DNA from: Paenibacillus ginsengihumi DSM 21568 | GTDB taxonomy: Bacteria > Bacillota > Bacilli > Paenibacillales > NBRC-103111 | Reading direction: 5' to 3' | Assembly (NCBI RefSeq): GCF_000380965.1 | Contig: NZ_KB905568.1 | Coordinates: 17,578-81,577, forward strand | DNA length: 64,000 nt | Part shown: piece by piece, positions 42,903 through 50,006 of the stretch | Numbering within the stretch: position 1 is the first letter of the stretch | Layout of the letters: each line of letters starts with the position of its first letter | Program-made: the position numbers and the translations under genes | Notes under the pieces: model-generated | Database searches by the model: none | What the model saw: the letters and a program-made list of their open reading frames with translations, nothing else | Told to the model about the DNA's origin: nothing

Positions 42903-43379
42903 ATGATGTACGACATTCCGCGAAAAGTTCAGGTTTTGGGCGAAGATATCGGCGAACATCAGTTGAAATATCATGACCGGGAAGTGCTCGTATCGAAGGA
43001 ATTCACCTTCGACAGCGCGCATCATCTGCACTGCTACGAGGGCAAATGCCAAAGCCTCCACGGTCATACGTATAAACTGCAGGTTGTGATGAGGGGCAAG
43101 GTCGATCATCGGGGCATTACGATCGACTTTGCCGACATTAAGCGCATCGCCAAGGAGCGCGTTGTTGACCGGCTGGACCACCGCTACTTGAACGAGGTGC
43201 TGCCGCCGATGAATACGACGGCGGAAAATATGGTCGTCTGGATGTACGAAGAGCTGGCGGCCGCGCTGCGGGAGGAGGGGTTGTACCCCGCCGTGCGGCT
43301 GGAGGAGGTGCGGCTGTGGGAGACGCCGACAAGCTACGCTGCGGTCACGGCAGCGATGATGGGGGAGACGGACGGGTGA
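42903..43379 (+). CDS. queD: 6-carboxytetrahydropterin synthase QueD
   Basis: 158 residues. Zinc-site His in FDSAHHLHCYEGKCQSLHGHTYKL, the catalytic Cys in GKC, and LDHRYLNE; NTTAENMVVWMYEEL is typical. It makes 6-carboxytetrahydropterin from dihydroneopterin triphosphate in queuosine synthesis. Start ATG 42903 (or 42906) is preferred because GGGGGAGGG ends just before the ATG at 42891, which would be too close. An extra 30-residue N-terminus precedes the core. It overlaps queE. Confidence 0.92.
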   Translation: MMYDIPRKVQVLGEDIGEHQLKYHDREVLVSKEFTFDSAHHLHCYEGKCQSLHGHTYKLQVVMRGKVDHRGITIDFADIKRIAKERVVDRLDHRYLNEVLPPMNTTAENMVVWMYEELAAALREEGLYPAVRLEEVRLWETPTSYAAVTAAMMGETDG

Positions 43380-44074
43380 GCGCAGAACGACAGACGCTGA
43401 GCGCGAAGCTGCCGATGGTCGAAATTTTCGAGACGGTAGAAGGGGAAGGCACGCGGGCCGGCTTCCCGACCGTGTTCGTGCGGCTGTTCGGCTGCAACCT
43501 TCGCTGCACGTGGTGCGATACGACGTACAGCTACCCGCCGGCGGAGGCCGAATTCGTCATGACGATCGGCCAAATCGTCGAGGAGACGGCCCAATACCGC
43601 TCCCGGCATTTATGTCTGACCGGCGGCGAGCCGCTGCTGTACGGCGAGAAGTCGGCGGCGCTGATCGAAGCGCTTGCCGGCACAGGCCGTTACGACGACC
43701 TGCACGTGGAGACGAACGGCGCCATTGACCTTTCGTATTTCCTGGAGCGCATCGAGTCGCCGATCGTCCGCTACATTATGGACTACAAGCTGCCGGATTC
43801 CGGCGAGCAGGACAAGATGATCGAGGCCAATATCAGGCGGCTGCGCAAGCAGGACGAATTGAAATTCGTGATCGGCAGCGAACGCGATTTTCAGGCGGCG
43901 CTGGACGTGCTGGCGAAGCATCCGACGAAGGCGCTGCCGCTGTTCAGTCCCGTATGGGAGACGATGCCTCCGGCTAAGCTTGTCCGGCTCATGCTCGATC
44001 ACGGACTGCATCAGGTCAAGCTGAACATGCAGATGCATAAGGTGATCTGGGATCCGGCCGCTCGGGGCGTATAG
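43376..44074 (+). CDS. queE: 7-carboxy-7-deazaguanine synthase QueE
   Basis: 232 residues. Radical SAM enzyme with VRLFGCNLRCTWCDTTYSY (the Cx3Cx2C-like cluster motif CNLRCTWC), LTGGEPLLY and VETNGAID. It converts 6-carboxytetrahydropterin to 7-carboxy-7-deazaguanine. GTG 43376 overlaps the queD stop (GTGA) and has GGGGGAGACGG upstream, so it is coupled to queD. queC comes 1.3 kb later after a block of repeats. Confidence 0.93.
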   Translation: MSAERQTLSAKLPMVEIFETVEGEGTRAGFPTVFVRLFGCNLRCTWCDTTYSYPPAEAEFVMTIGQIVEETAQYRSRHLCLTGGEPLLYGEKSAALIEALAGTGRYDDLHVETNGAIDLSYFLERIESPIVRYIMDYKLPDSGEQDKMIEANIRRLRKQDELKFVIGSERDFQAALDVLAKHPTKALPLFSPVWETMPPAKLVRLMLDHGLHQVKLNMQMHKVIWDPAARGV

Positions 44075-44179
44075 CGGTCGGGCTCGCTGCCGTCACGCTG
44101 CGTTAGGCGCCGCAGCCCGAAGCCGGGCGCGGCAAGGGAGCGGGGGGCTGCGGCGGCAGTGGCGCTGGTCCATTGCTCG

Positions 44180-44272
44180 ATAGCCGCCGTGCCGAGCGAT
44201 TCTTTTCGCCATCGGACATCGTCAGCGATACCTGAAAATTTGGCTCGTGGATCATCGCCAAATTTTCATGAT
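44180..44272. repeat. R1 intergenic repeat after queE
   Basis: Hairpin A is degenerate (CATCGGACATCGTCAGCG). Hairpin B is a 12-bp stem, TGAAAATTTGGC (44232-44243) with GCCAAATTTTCA (44257-44268), followed by GATAGCCGCCC. Confidence 0.65.
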
Positions 44273-44419
44273 AGCCGCCCATGCCGCTGACGCAGCACCA
44301 TCAGATGATGAAAGTGGGCTGCGGGCCCTGGGCGCTATTTTCAAGATAGCCGCCCATGCCGCTGGCGCAGCACCATCAGATGGTGAAAATGGGCCGCACG
44401 CCCTGGGGGCTATTTTCAA
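44270..44419. repeat. Two tandem 75-bp modules (R2)
   Basis: Units 44270-44344 and 44345-44419 run GATAGCCGCCCATGCCGCTG ... CACCATCAGATGGTG ... GGGCTATTTTCAA. Each contains the palindrome CACCATCAGATGGTG or a variant. Further copies are at 60232-60300 and 60640-60789. Confidence 0.85.
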
Positions 44420-44429
44420 GATAGCAAAT

Positions 44430-44630
44430 GTTGTATTTTGTACAACAAAATCGGGGGGATAAGCCCTACTTACGGCTAAAAGTTGTAGAAAGTGCAACAT
44501 TTCGGGCGATGTTCCCGGGTTTGAAGCCAATCGCGCCCAAATTGTTGCACAAAATGCAACATTCCCCTTCCTCTGGTGCGAAGAGGGCGGAAAATGTTGC
44601 ATTTTTTGCAGGATTTGTTGCCTCATGTGC
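44430..44630. repeat. 201-bp direct repeat (R3), copy 1
   Basis: Begins GTTGTATTTTGTACAACAA and ends CTCATGTGC. It aligns without gaps to 60319-60519, most positions identical. It contains TTGTACAA and TTGCACAAAATGCAACA palindromes. It directly follows the R2 modules, as the other copy does. Confidence 0.88.
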
Positions 44631-44800
44631 CCGGGGAGGGGGCCGCTAAGGCGGAGTCTGAACGCTAACATGGTTCTCGCGCTGACGCTGGTTTCTGCAC
44701 CAGGCAAAACTGCCGCACAAGCGCAGTCCTGCTCATCCGTTGAATGTGCTTCGATCGAAGCTTCTCTTCATGCCCGCTGGATCGATGCTGTTTTGCCGGG

Positions 44801-44985
44801 CTAACGCTGGCCACAGAGTTTATTTCACTCAAAACGCTCGATTTGAAATTGTAACGCAAGTGAGCGGCCTTATTTGGCATTTTTGCTGCCAGATTCAGCG
44901 TTTTTGGCAAAATAGCGCTACCCAGCCTACGTTACATTTTTCAAAGGCTGCTTTTCAGCAAAATAGCGTTTGTCACCAGCGTTAG
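44801..44985. repeat. TAACGC-bounded intergenic element, copy 2
   Basis: Ends CTAACGCTGG and CCAGCGTTAG are perfect inverted repeats. The left 40 and right 20 bases match the 5485-5572 copy; the middle is about 97 bases longer. TTTTGCCGGG before the left end also occurs in copy 1. Confidence 0.6.
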
Positions 44986-45004
44986 AGATTCGGAAGCTTC
45001 GGTG

Positions 45005-45215
45005 GGAGCATTGGAGAAAGCGCAGGAAGGGCAGCACAGGAACGGCAGCACCAGAAAGAACAGCGAAGGAAGGAAGCAGCGCAGGAAGGGGCAGCACCGG
45101 AAAGAACAGCGAAGGAAGGGAGCAGCGCAGGAAGGGGCAGCACCGGAAAGAACAGCGAAGGAAGCAGCGCAGGAAGGGGCAGCACCGGAAAGAACAACGC
45201 AGGAAAAGCTCAGGA
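45005..45215. repeat. 45-54-bp minisatellite
   Basis: About four units of AGCGCAGGAAGGGGCAGCACC-GGAAAGAACAGCGAAGGA-type sequence. Frames are open across it because unit lengths are multiples of three, but no start, RBS or protein-like sequence supports a gene. Confidence 0.8.
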
Positions 45216-45265
45216 AGGATCAGCTGTCGAACAGAGCACGGCTTGGGCTGCGTGTGGAATATCCA

Positions 45266-45360
45266 ATAGACGTCTATGGACGAGCGATCCCTTCGCCATC
45301 GGCCGTCACCTTAGGTGCCTGAAAATTCGCCGGAGGGTTCCGTCCAATTTTTCAAGATAG
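45266..45360. repeat. R1 intergenic repeat in the queC leader
   Basis: TGGACGAGCGATCCCTTCGCCATCGG, then TGAAAATTCGCCGGA pairing with TCCGTCCAATTTTTCA (45319-45353). It ends in AAGATAGGGG, whose G-run serves as the queC RBS. Confidence 0.75.
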
Positions 45361-45371
45361 GGGTTGATTGT

Positions 45372-46067
45372 ATGAAGAAAGCGATCGTCATCTTAAGCGG
45401 CGGTCTGGACAGCACGACGTGCATGGGCATAGCCAAGGCGCAGGGGTACGAGTTGTACCCGCTCACGTTCGATTACGGCCAGCGGCATAAATCGGAGATC
45501 GAAAACGCCCGCCAGGTGGCCGAATTCTACGGTGTGGCGCAGCGGCATAAGATCGTCTCGCTCGGCTTTCTGAAGGAGTTCGGCGGCAGCGCGCTGACCG
45601 ACGAATCGATCGAGGTGCCGCCGGCCGGCGAAAGCGGCCCGATCGATTCCGATATCCCGGTCACTTACGTGCCGGGCCGCAACCTGCTGTTCCTGTCCAT
45701 AGCTACCTCCTATGCGGAGGTAACGGGGGCAGAGGCGATCTATATCGGCGTCAACGCGCTCGATTACAGCGGCTATCCCGACTGCCGGCCGGAGTTCATC
45801 CGGAAGGTGGAGGAAGTGATGGCCTTGGCGACCCGGGTCGGCGTGGAAGGTGGGCCGATGCGCATCGAGACGCCGCTGATCCATTGGTCCAAGGCCGATA
45901 TTATTCGGGAAGGCACGCGGCTCGGCGTGCCGTATCAGCTGACGACATCGTGCTACAACGGCCAGAAGGTTGCCTGCGGCGAGTGCGACAGCTGCCGTCT
46001 GCGGCTCAAAGGCTTCGCCGAGGCCGGCTTGACCGACCCGATACCTTACCGAACGAGCGCCCGGTAA
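45372..46067 (+). CDS. queC: 7-cyano-7-deazaguanine synthase QueC
   Basis: 231 residues. ATP-pyrophosphatase motif VILSGGLDSTTCMGIA, FDYGQRHKSE, VPGRNLLFLSIA, and a zinc site at the C-terminus (CGECDSCRLR plus an earlier Cys). It turns 7-carboxy-7-deazaguanine to preQ0 using ammonia and ATP. ATG 45372 has GGGG 9 bases upstream, contributed by the R1 repeat. Normally joined to queDE; here split from them. Confidence 0.93.
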   Translation: MKKAIVILSGGLDSTTCMGIAKAQGYELYPLTFDYGQRHKSEIENARQVAEFYGVAQRHKIVSLGFLKEFGGSALTDESIEVPPAGESGPIDSDIPVTYVPGRNLLFLSIATSYAEVTGAEAIYIGVNALDYSGYPDCRPEFIRKVEEVMALATRVGVEGGPMRIETPLIHWSKADIIREGTRLGVPYQLTTSCYNGQKVACGECDSCRLRLKGFAEAGLTDPIPYRTSAR

Positions 46068-46082
46068 TATGATCGCACGACT

Positions 46083-46121
46083 AAAAGCCCGCTATGCCGC
46101 TTTGCGGTATTGCGGGCTTTT
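46083..46121 (+). terminator. Terminator of queC
   Basis: AAAAGCCCGC (46083-46092) pairs with GCGGGCTTTT (46112-46121), with ATGCCGC/GCGGTAT inside; 16 bases after the stop. Confidence 0.92.
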
Positions 46122-46317
46122 GGCTGCGCGCGGGGCGGCGCGAAGCGGCCTGGTCCAGGCTGGCACTAACGGCCATCAAGCCGGCTTGATGCAGCCCCCG
46201 TTCGAGGCCGGTCGATTCGGTTGTGAACACGGTCGCCGCGGCCTTGATGCCGAACCCGTCCGGGGGACAGGGCTGCTTATGCCGAGAGGCCCGTCGGTAT
46301 CCCGCACGGGCTGGGGA

Positions 46318-46704
46318 TCATTTTGGCTTACGCTGCTTGTCGCGCCAGAACAGGACGGTCAGCATCCGCTCGATCCATTCCTTGTCCTGCTCGGTCAGCT
46401 CGATGCCGTCGAAGATCAGCTCGTTCTCTTGCAAAAACCTCCGCAAATTCACTTTCGGCCGCACGTAGTTCTCGTCTTTCTCGCCGTCCGGCTTCTCCAG
46501 GTAACCGGCGATTTGCATAAGCTCGGTGTACGGTATGTTCAAGCCCTCCGACAGCTTCATCAGCACGTCGGGCGAAGGAACGCCGCGATTGCCGTTCTCC
46601 AGCTGCGATATGTAAGCGGCGGATACGCCGGACCGGTCAGCCAGCTCGCGGATCGTAAACCCCTTCATTTTACGCATGTCCCGCAATTGCTCATAAAAAT
46701 CCAT
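46318..46704 (-). CDS. XRE-family HTH regulator (128 aa)
   Basis: 128 residues. Cro/CI helix-turn-helix at 8-62 (KGFTIRELADRSGVSAAYIS, then QLENGNRGVPSPDVL). A C-terminal 60-residue part (NLRRFLQENELIFDGIELTE) may mediate oligomerisation. ATG 46704 has GCAGGTG upstream. It is divergent from the small XRE gene at 46891, with repeated operator-like motifs between them. No phage or toxin genes are adjacent, so its targets are unknown. Confidence 0.85.
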   Translation of the reverse strand: MDFYEQLRDMRKMKGFTIRELADRSGVSAAYISQLENGNRGVPSPDVLMKLSEGLNIPYTELMQIAGYLEKPDGEKDENYVRPKVNLRRFLQENELIFDGIELTEQDKEWIERMLTVLFWRDKQRKPK

Positions 46705-46749
46705 GAAAACACCTGCCAGGCTATAAGGTGATAACCTATAAAAAAAGGT

Positions 46750-46827
46750 AAACATTGGTGAACATTTTTATATTAACAGTAAACAAAAACGTAAGCAACG
46801 TGAAAAAAATAAAACATTAGCAAACAT
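46750..46827. promoter_or_regulatory. Repeated operator-like motifs between divergent HTH genes
   Basis: AAACATTGGTGAACAT (46750-46765) and AAACATTAGCAAACAT (46812-46827) are direct repeats 62 bases apart. Both resemble an imperfect dyad of (A)TGTT(C/T) half sites. They flank the regulatory zone of both genes and are likely HTH-protein sites. Confidence 0.55.
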
Positions 46828-46833
46828 ATATGG

Positions 46834-46861
46834 TTGCAAAAGTAAATGCAGGTGTTATAAT
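46834..46861 (+). promoter_or_regulatory. Sigma-A promoter of the 69-aa HTH gene
   Basis: TTGCAA (46834-46839), 16-base spacer, TATAAT (46856-46861). The second operator-like motif abuts the -35. Confidence 0.68.
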
Positions 46862-46890
46862 GGAAACAGATATTCGTATGGGGGGCGGGT

Positions 46891-47100
46891 ATGTTGAAAA
46901 TTAGAGCAAAATCGATGGCCATTGCGAGGGCGCGGGCGGTCAAAGGAATGACGCAGAAAGATTTGGCACGGATGTCCGGCCTTAGCTGCGCCTATATCAG
47001 CCTGCTGGAGCGGTCGGTGAAGTCAGTCGGTCCGGGGACGGCAAAAAAGCTGTGCGAGCTTCTGGACAAGCCGATGGATGAGTTGTTTACGCTGGAATAA
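46891..47100 (+). CDS. Small XRE-type HTH protein (69 aa)
   Basis: 69 residues, a helix-turn-helix only: ARAVKGMTQKDLARMSGLSC, then AYISLLERSVKSVGPGTAKK. ATG 46891 follows GGGGGGCGGG. Proteins of this size act as Cro-like repressors in phages or as stand-alone regulators. It probably competes with or is controlled by the divergent XRE protein, inferred from arrangement. Confidence 0.83.
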   Translation: MLKIRAKSMAIARARAVKGMTQKDLARMSGLSCAYISLLERSVKSVGPGTAKKLCELLDKPMDELFTLE

Positions 47101-47674
47101 TCGAATAGCGAATGAGACCCGTATGGCGGGAGATACCTCATCATCGGTTGTCGGCCGTCGGTCGTCAGTCGTCCCTACCAGTTGAAAATCGTCACTCTGG
47201 CGTCGGCAATCGGCGCTTGGCGGCAAGGATATACGGCTGTCCCTGCGGCAACGCCCGATGCCGCAGGTCCGGGGCCGTTTCGCGTTCCTGTACGCCATAC
47301 AGCCGGAGCTGCTGGGCGAGCAAACGAATCCATCGCATCGGTCGTCACCTTCGGTGCCTGAAAATTCGCCTGGCGCAGAGGGGGCATGACGTCAGCGTCG
47401 TGGTGCCCGCCTCCGGCATCATCGCGACATCAAAGAACAGCGATTTCGTTTGCGGACTTGAATGACTGCTTCTCGAGGAATGGGTCCAGGGCACTACTAT
47501 AATCATAATGGCTTATCCGCCTGTCGGCAAGCATAAACGCCGCGCGGGCGGCGATATTTTGTGGCGATGTTCCTCGATATTTCTCGATATTCCTCGATGT
47601 TCTTCGATGTTCTTCGATGTTCTTCGATGTTCCAGCGTTTTTGGTGATCGACGGGCAATTGTCCGGAAAAACGA
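47101..47674. other. Repeat-scarred intergenic region
   Basis: Contains two partial R1 copies: 47110-47170 (CATCATCGG...GTCGTC...GTTGAAAATCG) and 47318-47372 (CATCGGTCGTCACC...TGAAAATTCGCC). It also has the decamer array at 47566. Open frames here have no RBS and cross the repeats, so none is called. Confidence 0.6.
47566..47635. repeat. Seven tandem decamers
   Basis: GATGTTCCTC, GATATTTCTC, GATATTCCTC, then GATGTTCTTC three times and GATGTTCCAG: seven consecutive 10-base units. A ten-base period matches one helical turn. Confidence 0.85.
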
Positions 47675-47704
47675 TTGACAGCGCTTGGAAAGCGGGCATA
47701 TAAT
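47675..47704 (+). promoter_or_regulatory. Sigma-A promoter of the oxidoreductase pair
   Basis: Consensus TTGACA (47675-47680), 18-base spacer, consensus TATAAT (47699-47704). TGACAGCGCTTGGA overlapping the -35 resembles a catabolite-responsive element at most but not all positions. Confidence 0.82.
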
Positions 47705-47711
47705 GGTCTTA

Positions 47712-47723
47712 TCACTCGAGTGA
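47712..47723. promoter_or_regulatory. Palindromic operator candidate
   Basis: TCACTCGAGTGA is a perfect 12-base palindrome just downstream of the -10, at the expected transcription start. That position fits a repressor of the two oxidoreductase genes. Confidence 0.5.
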
Positions 47724-47833
47724 AATTTTTGATTTAATGCTAATTTGTCATGACACGGAAAGTCGCACTTCGCTTGCCATGCTGCAGCGAAGTTAAACTT
47801 AGCGGCGTGTTATGTTCAACAAGGAGGCCGACG

Positions 47834-48832
47834 ATGAGAGTTGCCGTATTGGGCGCCGGAACGATGGGCTCGACCTATGTGCAAAATTTAGCCAAAATGA
47901 AGGATGTGCAGCCTGCGGGGGTGTGCGACATTCGCCGCGAAGCGGCCGGGCAGGCGGCAGAGCTGTGGGGAACGAACGCCTACGAATCGCTGGAGGCGAT
48001 GGTGGAGCGGGAACGGCCAGACGTTGTCTGCGTCTGCGTGCCGACGTTTCTGCACAAGGAGTATGTGCTGAAGCTGGCGGCTATGGGCAAGCATGTCATT
48101 TGCGAGAAGCCGATCGCGCTGCATCGCGAAGACGCCGAAGCGATGATCCGGGCTTGCCGGGAAGCCGGGGTGCGGCTGTATATCGGCCATGTGCTGCGCT
48201 TTTTCCCAAGCTACAAGGATCTGCGCGTCAAAGCGACAAGCGGCATCGTCGGGACGGTGCAGGTGGCGCATGCGAAGCGGCTGAGCGCTTTTCCGAAGGG
48301 ATGGAACCGGTGGTTTGCCGATGCGTCGCTCAGCGGCGGCGTCATTGTCGATCTGATGATCCACGACCTGGATTTTTTGCGGTGGACGATGGGCGACGTG
48401 CAGAGCGTGTACGCCAAGCTCCACAAGGATGACCATATGGAATATGCCAACGTGACGCTTCAGTTCCAAAGCGGGGCGCTCGCGAATGTGGAGGCGTTCT
48501 GGGGATACCCCGGCGCGTTCACGACGGGAGCGGAGCTGGCCGGCACGCGCGGCGTGCTCCGCTTTGACAGCTCCAGTTCGCCGACATTGGAGGTGAGGCG
48601 GTTGCGGCGGGAAGAGGATGGCCGGGAAGGAAGCGGCGTCCCCGTGCCGCGAACGCCGGCCAAGCATGATCCGTATTATTACGAGCTGCGCCATTTTCTC
48701 AGCTGCATTGCGGGGGAGAGCGAGCCGGTCATTACGGCGGAGGACGGTTACGCCGCGCTTGATATCGCACTGGCTGCGGTGCAATCGGCGTCGACGGGGC
48801 TGCCTGTCCGCATGGGAGGTGTTTTGGCATGA
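47834..48832 (+). CDS. Gfo/Idh/MocA-family oxidoreductase 1
   Basis: 332 residues. N-terminal Rossmann fold VAVLGAGTMGSTYVQNLAKM binds NAD(P); HVICEKPIALHREDAEAM carries the conserved EKP Lys. The C-terminal beta-sheet substrate domain includes GGVIVDLMIHDLDFLRW with the catalytic-type His. Members oxidise sugars, inositols or amino sugars. ATG 47834 follows AAGGAGG; there is a 130-base leader from the 47675 promoter. It overlaps the next gene by ATGA. Confidence 0.9.
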   Translation: MRVAVLGAGTMGSTYVQNLAKMKDVQPAGVCDIRREAAGQAAELWGTNAYESLEAMVERERPDVVCVCVPTFLHKEYVLKLAAMGKHVICEKPIALHREDAEAMIRACREAGVRLYIGHVLRFFPSYKDLRVKATSGIVGTVQVAHAKRLSAFPKGWNRWFADASLSGGVIVDLMIHDLDFLRWTMGDVQSVYAKLHKDDHMEYANVTLQFQSGALANVEAFWGYPGAFTTGAELAGTRGVLRFDSSSSPTLEVRRLRREEDGREGSGVPVPRTPAKHDPYYYELRHFLSCIAGESEPVITAEDGYAALDIALAAVQSASTGLPVRMGGVLA

Positions 48833-49815
48833 GCAAGCTGAAGGTGGGCATGATCAGCTTTGCGCATCAGCATGCCGTCGGTTATTTCCATCTGCTGCGC
48901 CGCCATCCGGATGTCGAGATCGTCGGAATCGCCGACGGGGTCAAGGAGCGGGTGCAGCGCTATGTGGAGGAGAGCGGCGTGCCCTATTTCGAGCGGTACG
49001 AGAACCTGCTGGCAACCGATGCCGACGCGGTCGTCGTCTGCTCGGAGAACAAGCATCATGCGGAGCATACGATTCGCGCAGCCAGAGCAGGCAAGCATGT
49101 GCTGTGCGAGAAGCCGCTTGGCCTTTCGCGCGAGGAGATGGAGCGGATGATCGCGGCCTGCGAAGAGCATGGCGTGCAGCTGATGACCGCTTTCCCCTGC
49201 CGATATTTGCCGGCCGTCGTGGAGGCCAAGAAAGCGGTGGAGCGCGGAGAGATCGGGCGCATCGTTGCCATCAAGGGCACGAACCGGGGAACGATGCCGG
49301 GCAAATGGTTCGTCGACCCCGAGCTGGCGGGCGGCGGCGCCGTGCTCGACCATACGGTGCACGTCATGGACCTGATGCACTGGTTTACCGGCTCCAGGGC
49401 AGCTCAGGTGTTCGCCCATGCGGAGACGCTGTTCCATCCGATTCCGACGGACGATGCGGGAATGGTGCATGTCACGTTCGAAAACGGAGTGTTCGGCGTG
49501 CTCGATCCGAGCTGGTCCCGTCCGAAGTCGTTCCCGACGTGGGGGGACGTGACGATGTCGGTCATCGGCACGGATGGCGTCATCCATATCGACGGCCTGG
49601 CCAGCCGCAACGAGGTATATTCCGACGAGCGGGACAAAGCGGTCTGGAGCTATTATGGCGACAGCATGGACGAGTGGATGATCGACGATTTCGTCGCCGC
49701 GATTCTGGGAAGGAAGCCGGTGCCGATTACCGGTCGGGACGGCATGCAATCGGCGCTTGTCGCGCTGGCAGCTTACGAATCGGCGAAAGCGAAGGCGCCG
49801 GTCGACCTGAAATAA
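48829..49815 (+). CDS. Gfo/Idh/MocA-family oxidoreductase 2
   Basis: 328 residues, same fold as its neighbour. The nucleotide-binding start is less canonical (VGMISFAHQHAVGYFHLLRR), with a His-rich turn in place of GxGxxG. EKP motif HVLCEKPLGLSREEMERM and GGGAVLDHTVHVMDLMHWF follow. ATG 48829 overlaps the first gene, so the two are coupled and probably act in one sugar-modification pathway. The absence of a transporter or kinase leaves the substrate open. Confidence 0.88.
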   Translation: MSKLKVGMISFAHQHAVGYFHLLRRHPDVEIVGIADGVKERVQRYVEESGVPYFERYENLLATDADAVVVCSENKHHAEHTIRAARAGKHVLCEKPLGLSREEMERMIAACEEHGVQLMTAFPCRYLPAVVEAKKAVERGEIGRIVAIKGTNRGTMPGKWFVDPELAGGGAVLDHTVHVMDLMHWFTGSRAAQVFAHAETLFHPIPTDDAGMVHVTFENGVFGVLDPSWSRPKSFPTWGDVTMSVIGTDGVIHIDGLASRNEVYSDERDKAVWSYYGDSMDEWMIDDFVAAILGRKPVPITGRDGMQSALVALAAYESAKAKAPVDLK

Positions 49816-49859
49816 CAAGCGGCCGCATCGCGAAAGCTCTGCCGCATGTCTGCGAAACG

Positions 49860-49963
49860 TCTTTCACTGTCCGGGGGGCAGGGGGCAGGCCACCTCGACC
49901 GCTGCCCGCGGCACGTCCAGAAACGTCTTCCACTGTCCCGGGGGGCAGAGAAGACGTTTCTTC
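49860..49963. terminator. Repeated sequence ending in a hairpin, between convergent genes
   Basis: AAACGTCTTTCACTGTCCG (49856) and AAACGTCTTCCACTGTCCC (49921) are direct repeats. AAACGTCTTC (49921-49930) also pairs with GAAGACGTTT (49950-49959), followed by CTTCC. It may end transcription from both sides. Confidence 0.5.
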
Positions 49964-50006
49964 CGTTTATAAGCGCTGCCGTGAAAGCGTCTGCAGGCGC
50001 TGCAAT

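Noticed and set aside
42860..42903. preQ1 riboswitch before the que genes
   Set aside because: The leader from the predicted promoter is only about 30 bases, and no preQ1 aptamer pattern is seen there or before queC.
45002..45322. 106-codon frame over the 45-54-bp minisatellite
   Set aside because: Same reason: repeat-driven openness, a highly biased Lys/Arg/Gln/Gly peptide, no RBS, and it runs into an R1 element.
47676..47689. Catabolite-responsive element at the oxidoreductase promoter
   Set aside because: TGACAGCGCTTGGA differs from the cre consensus at two positions near the 3' side; mentioned but not called.
47430..47699. 89-codon minus-strand frame over the decamer array
   Set aside because: Repeat-derived (Arg/Ser/Asn/Ile-Glu periodicity), no RBS, and it overlaps the consensus promoter of the next gene.
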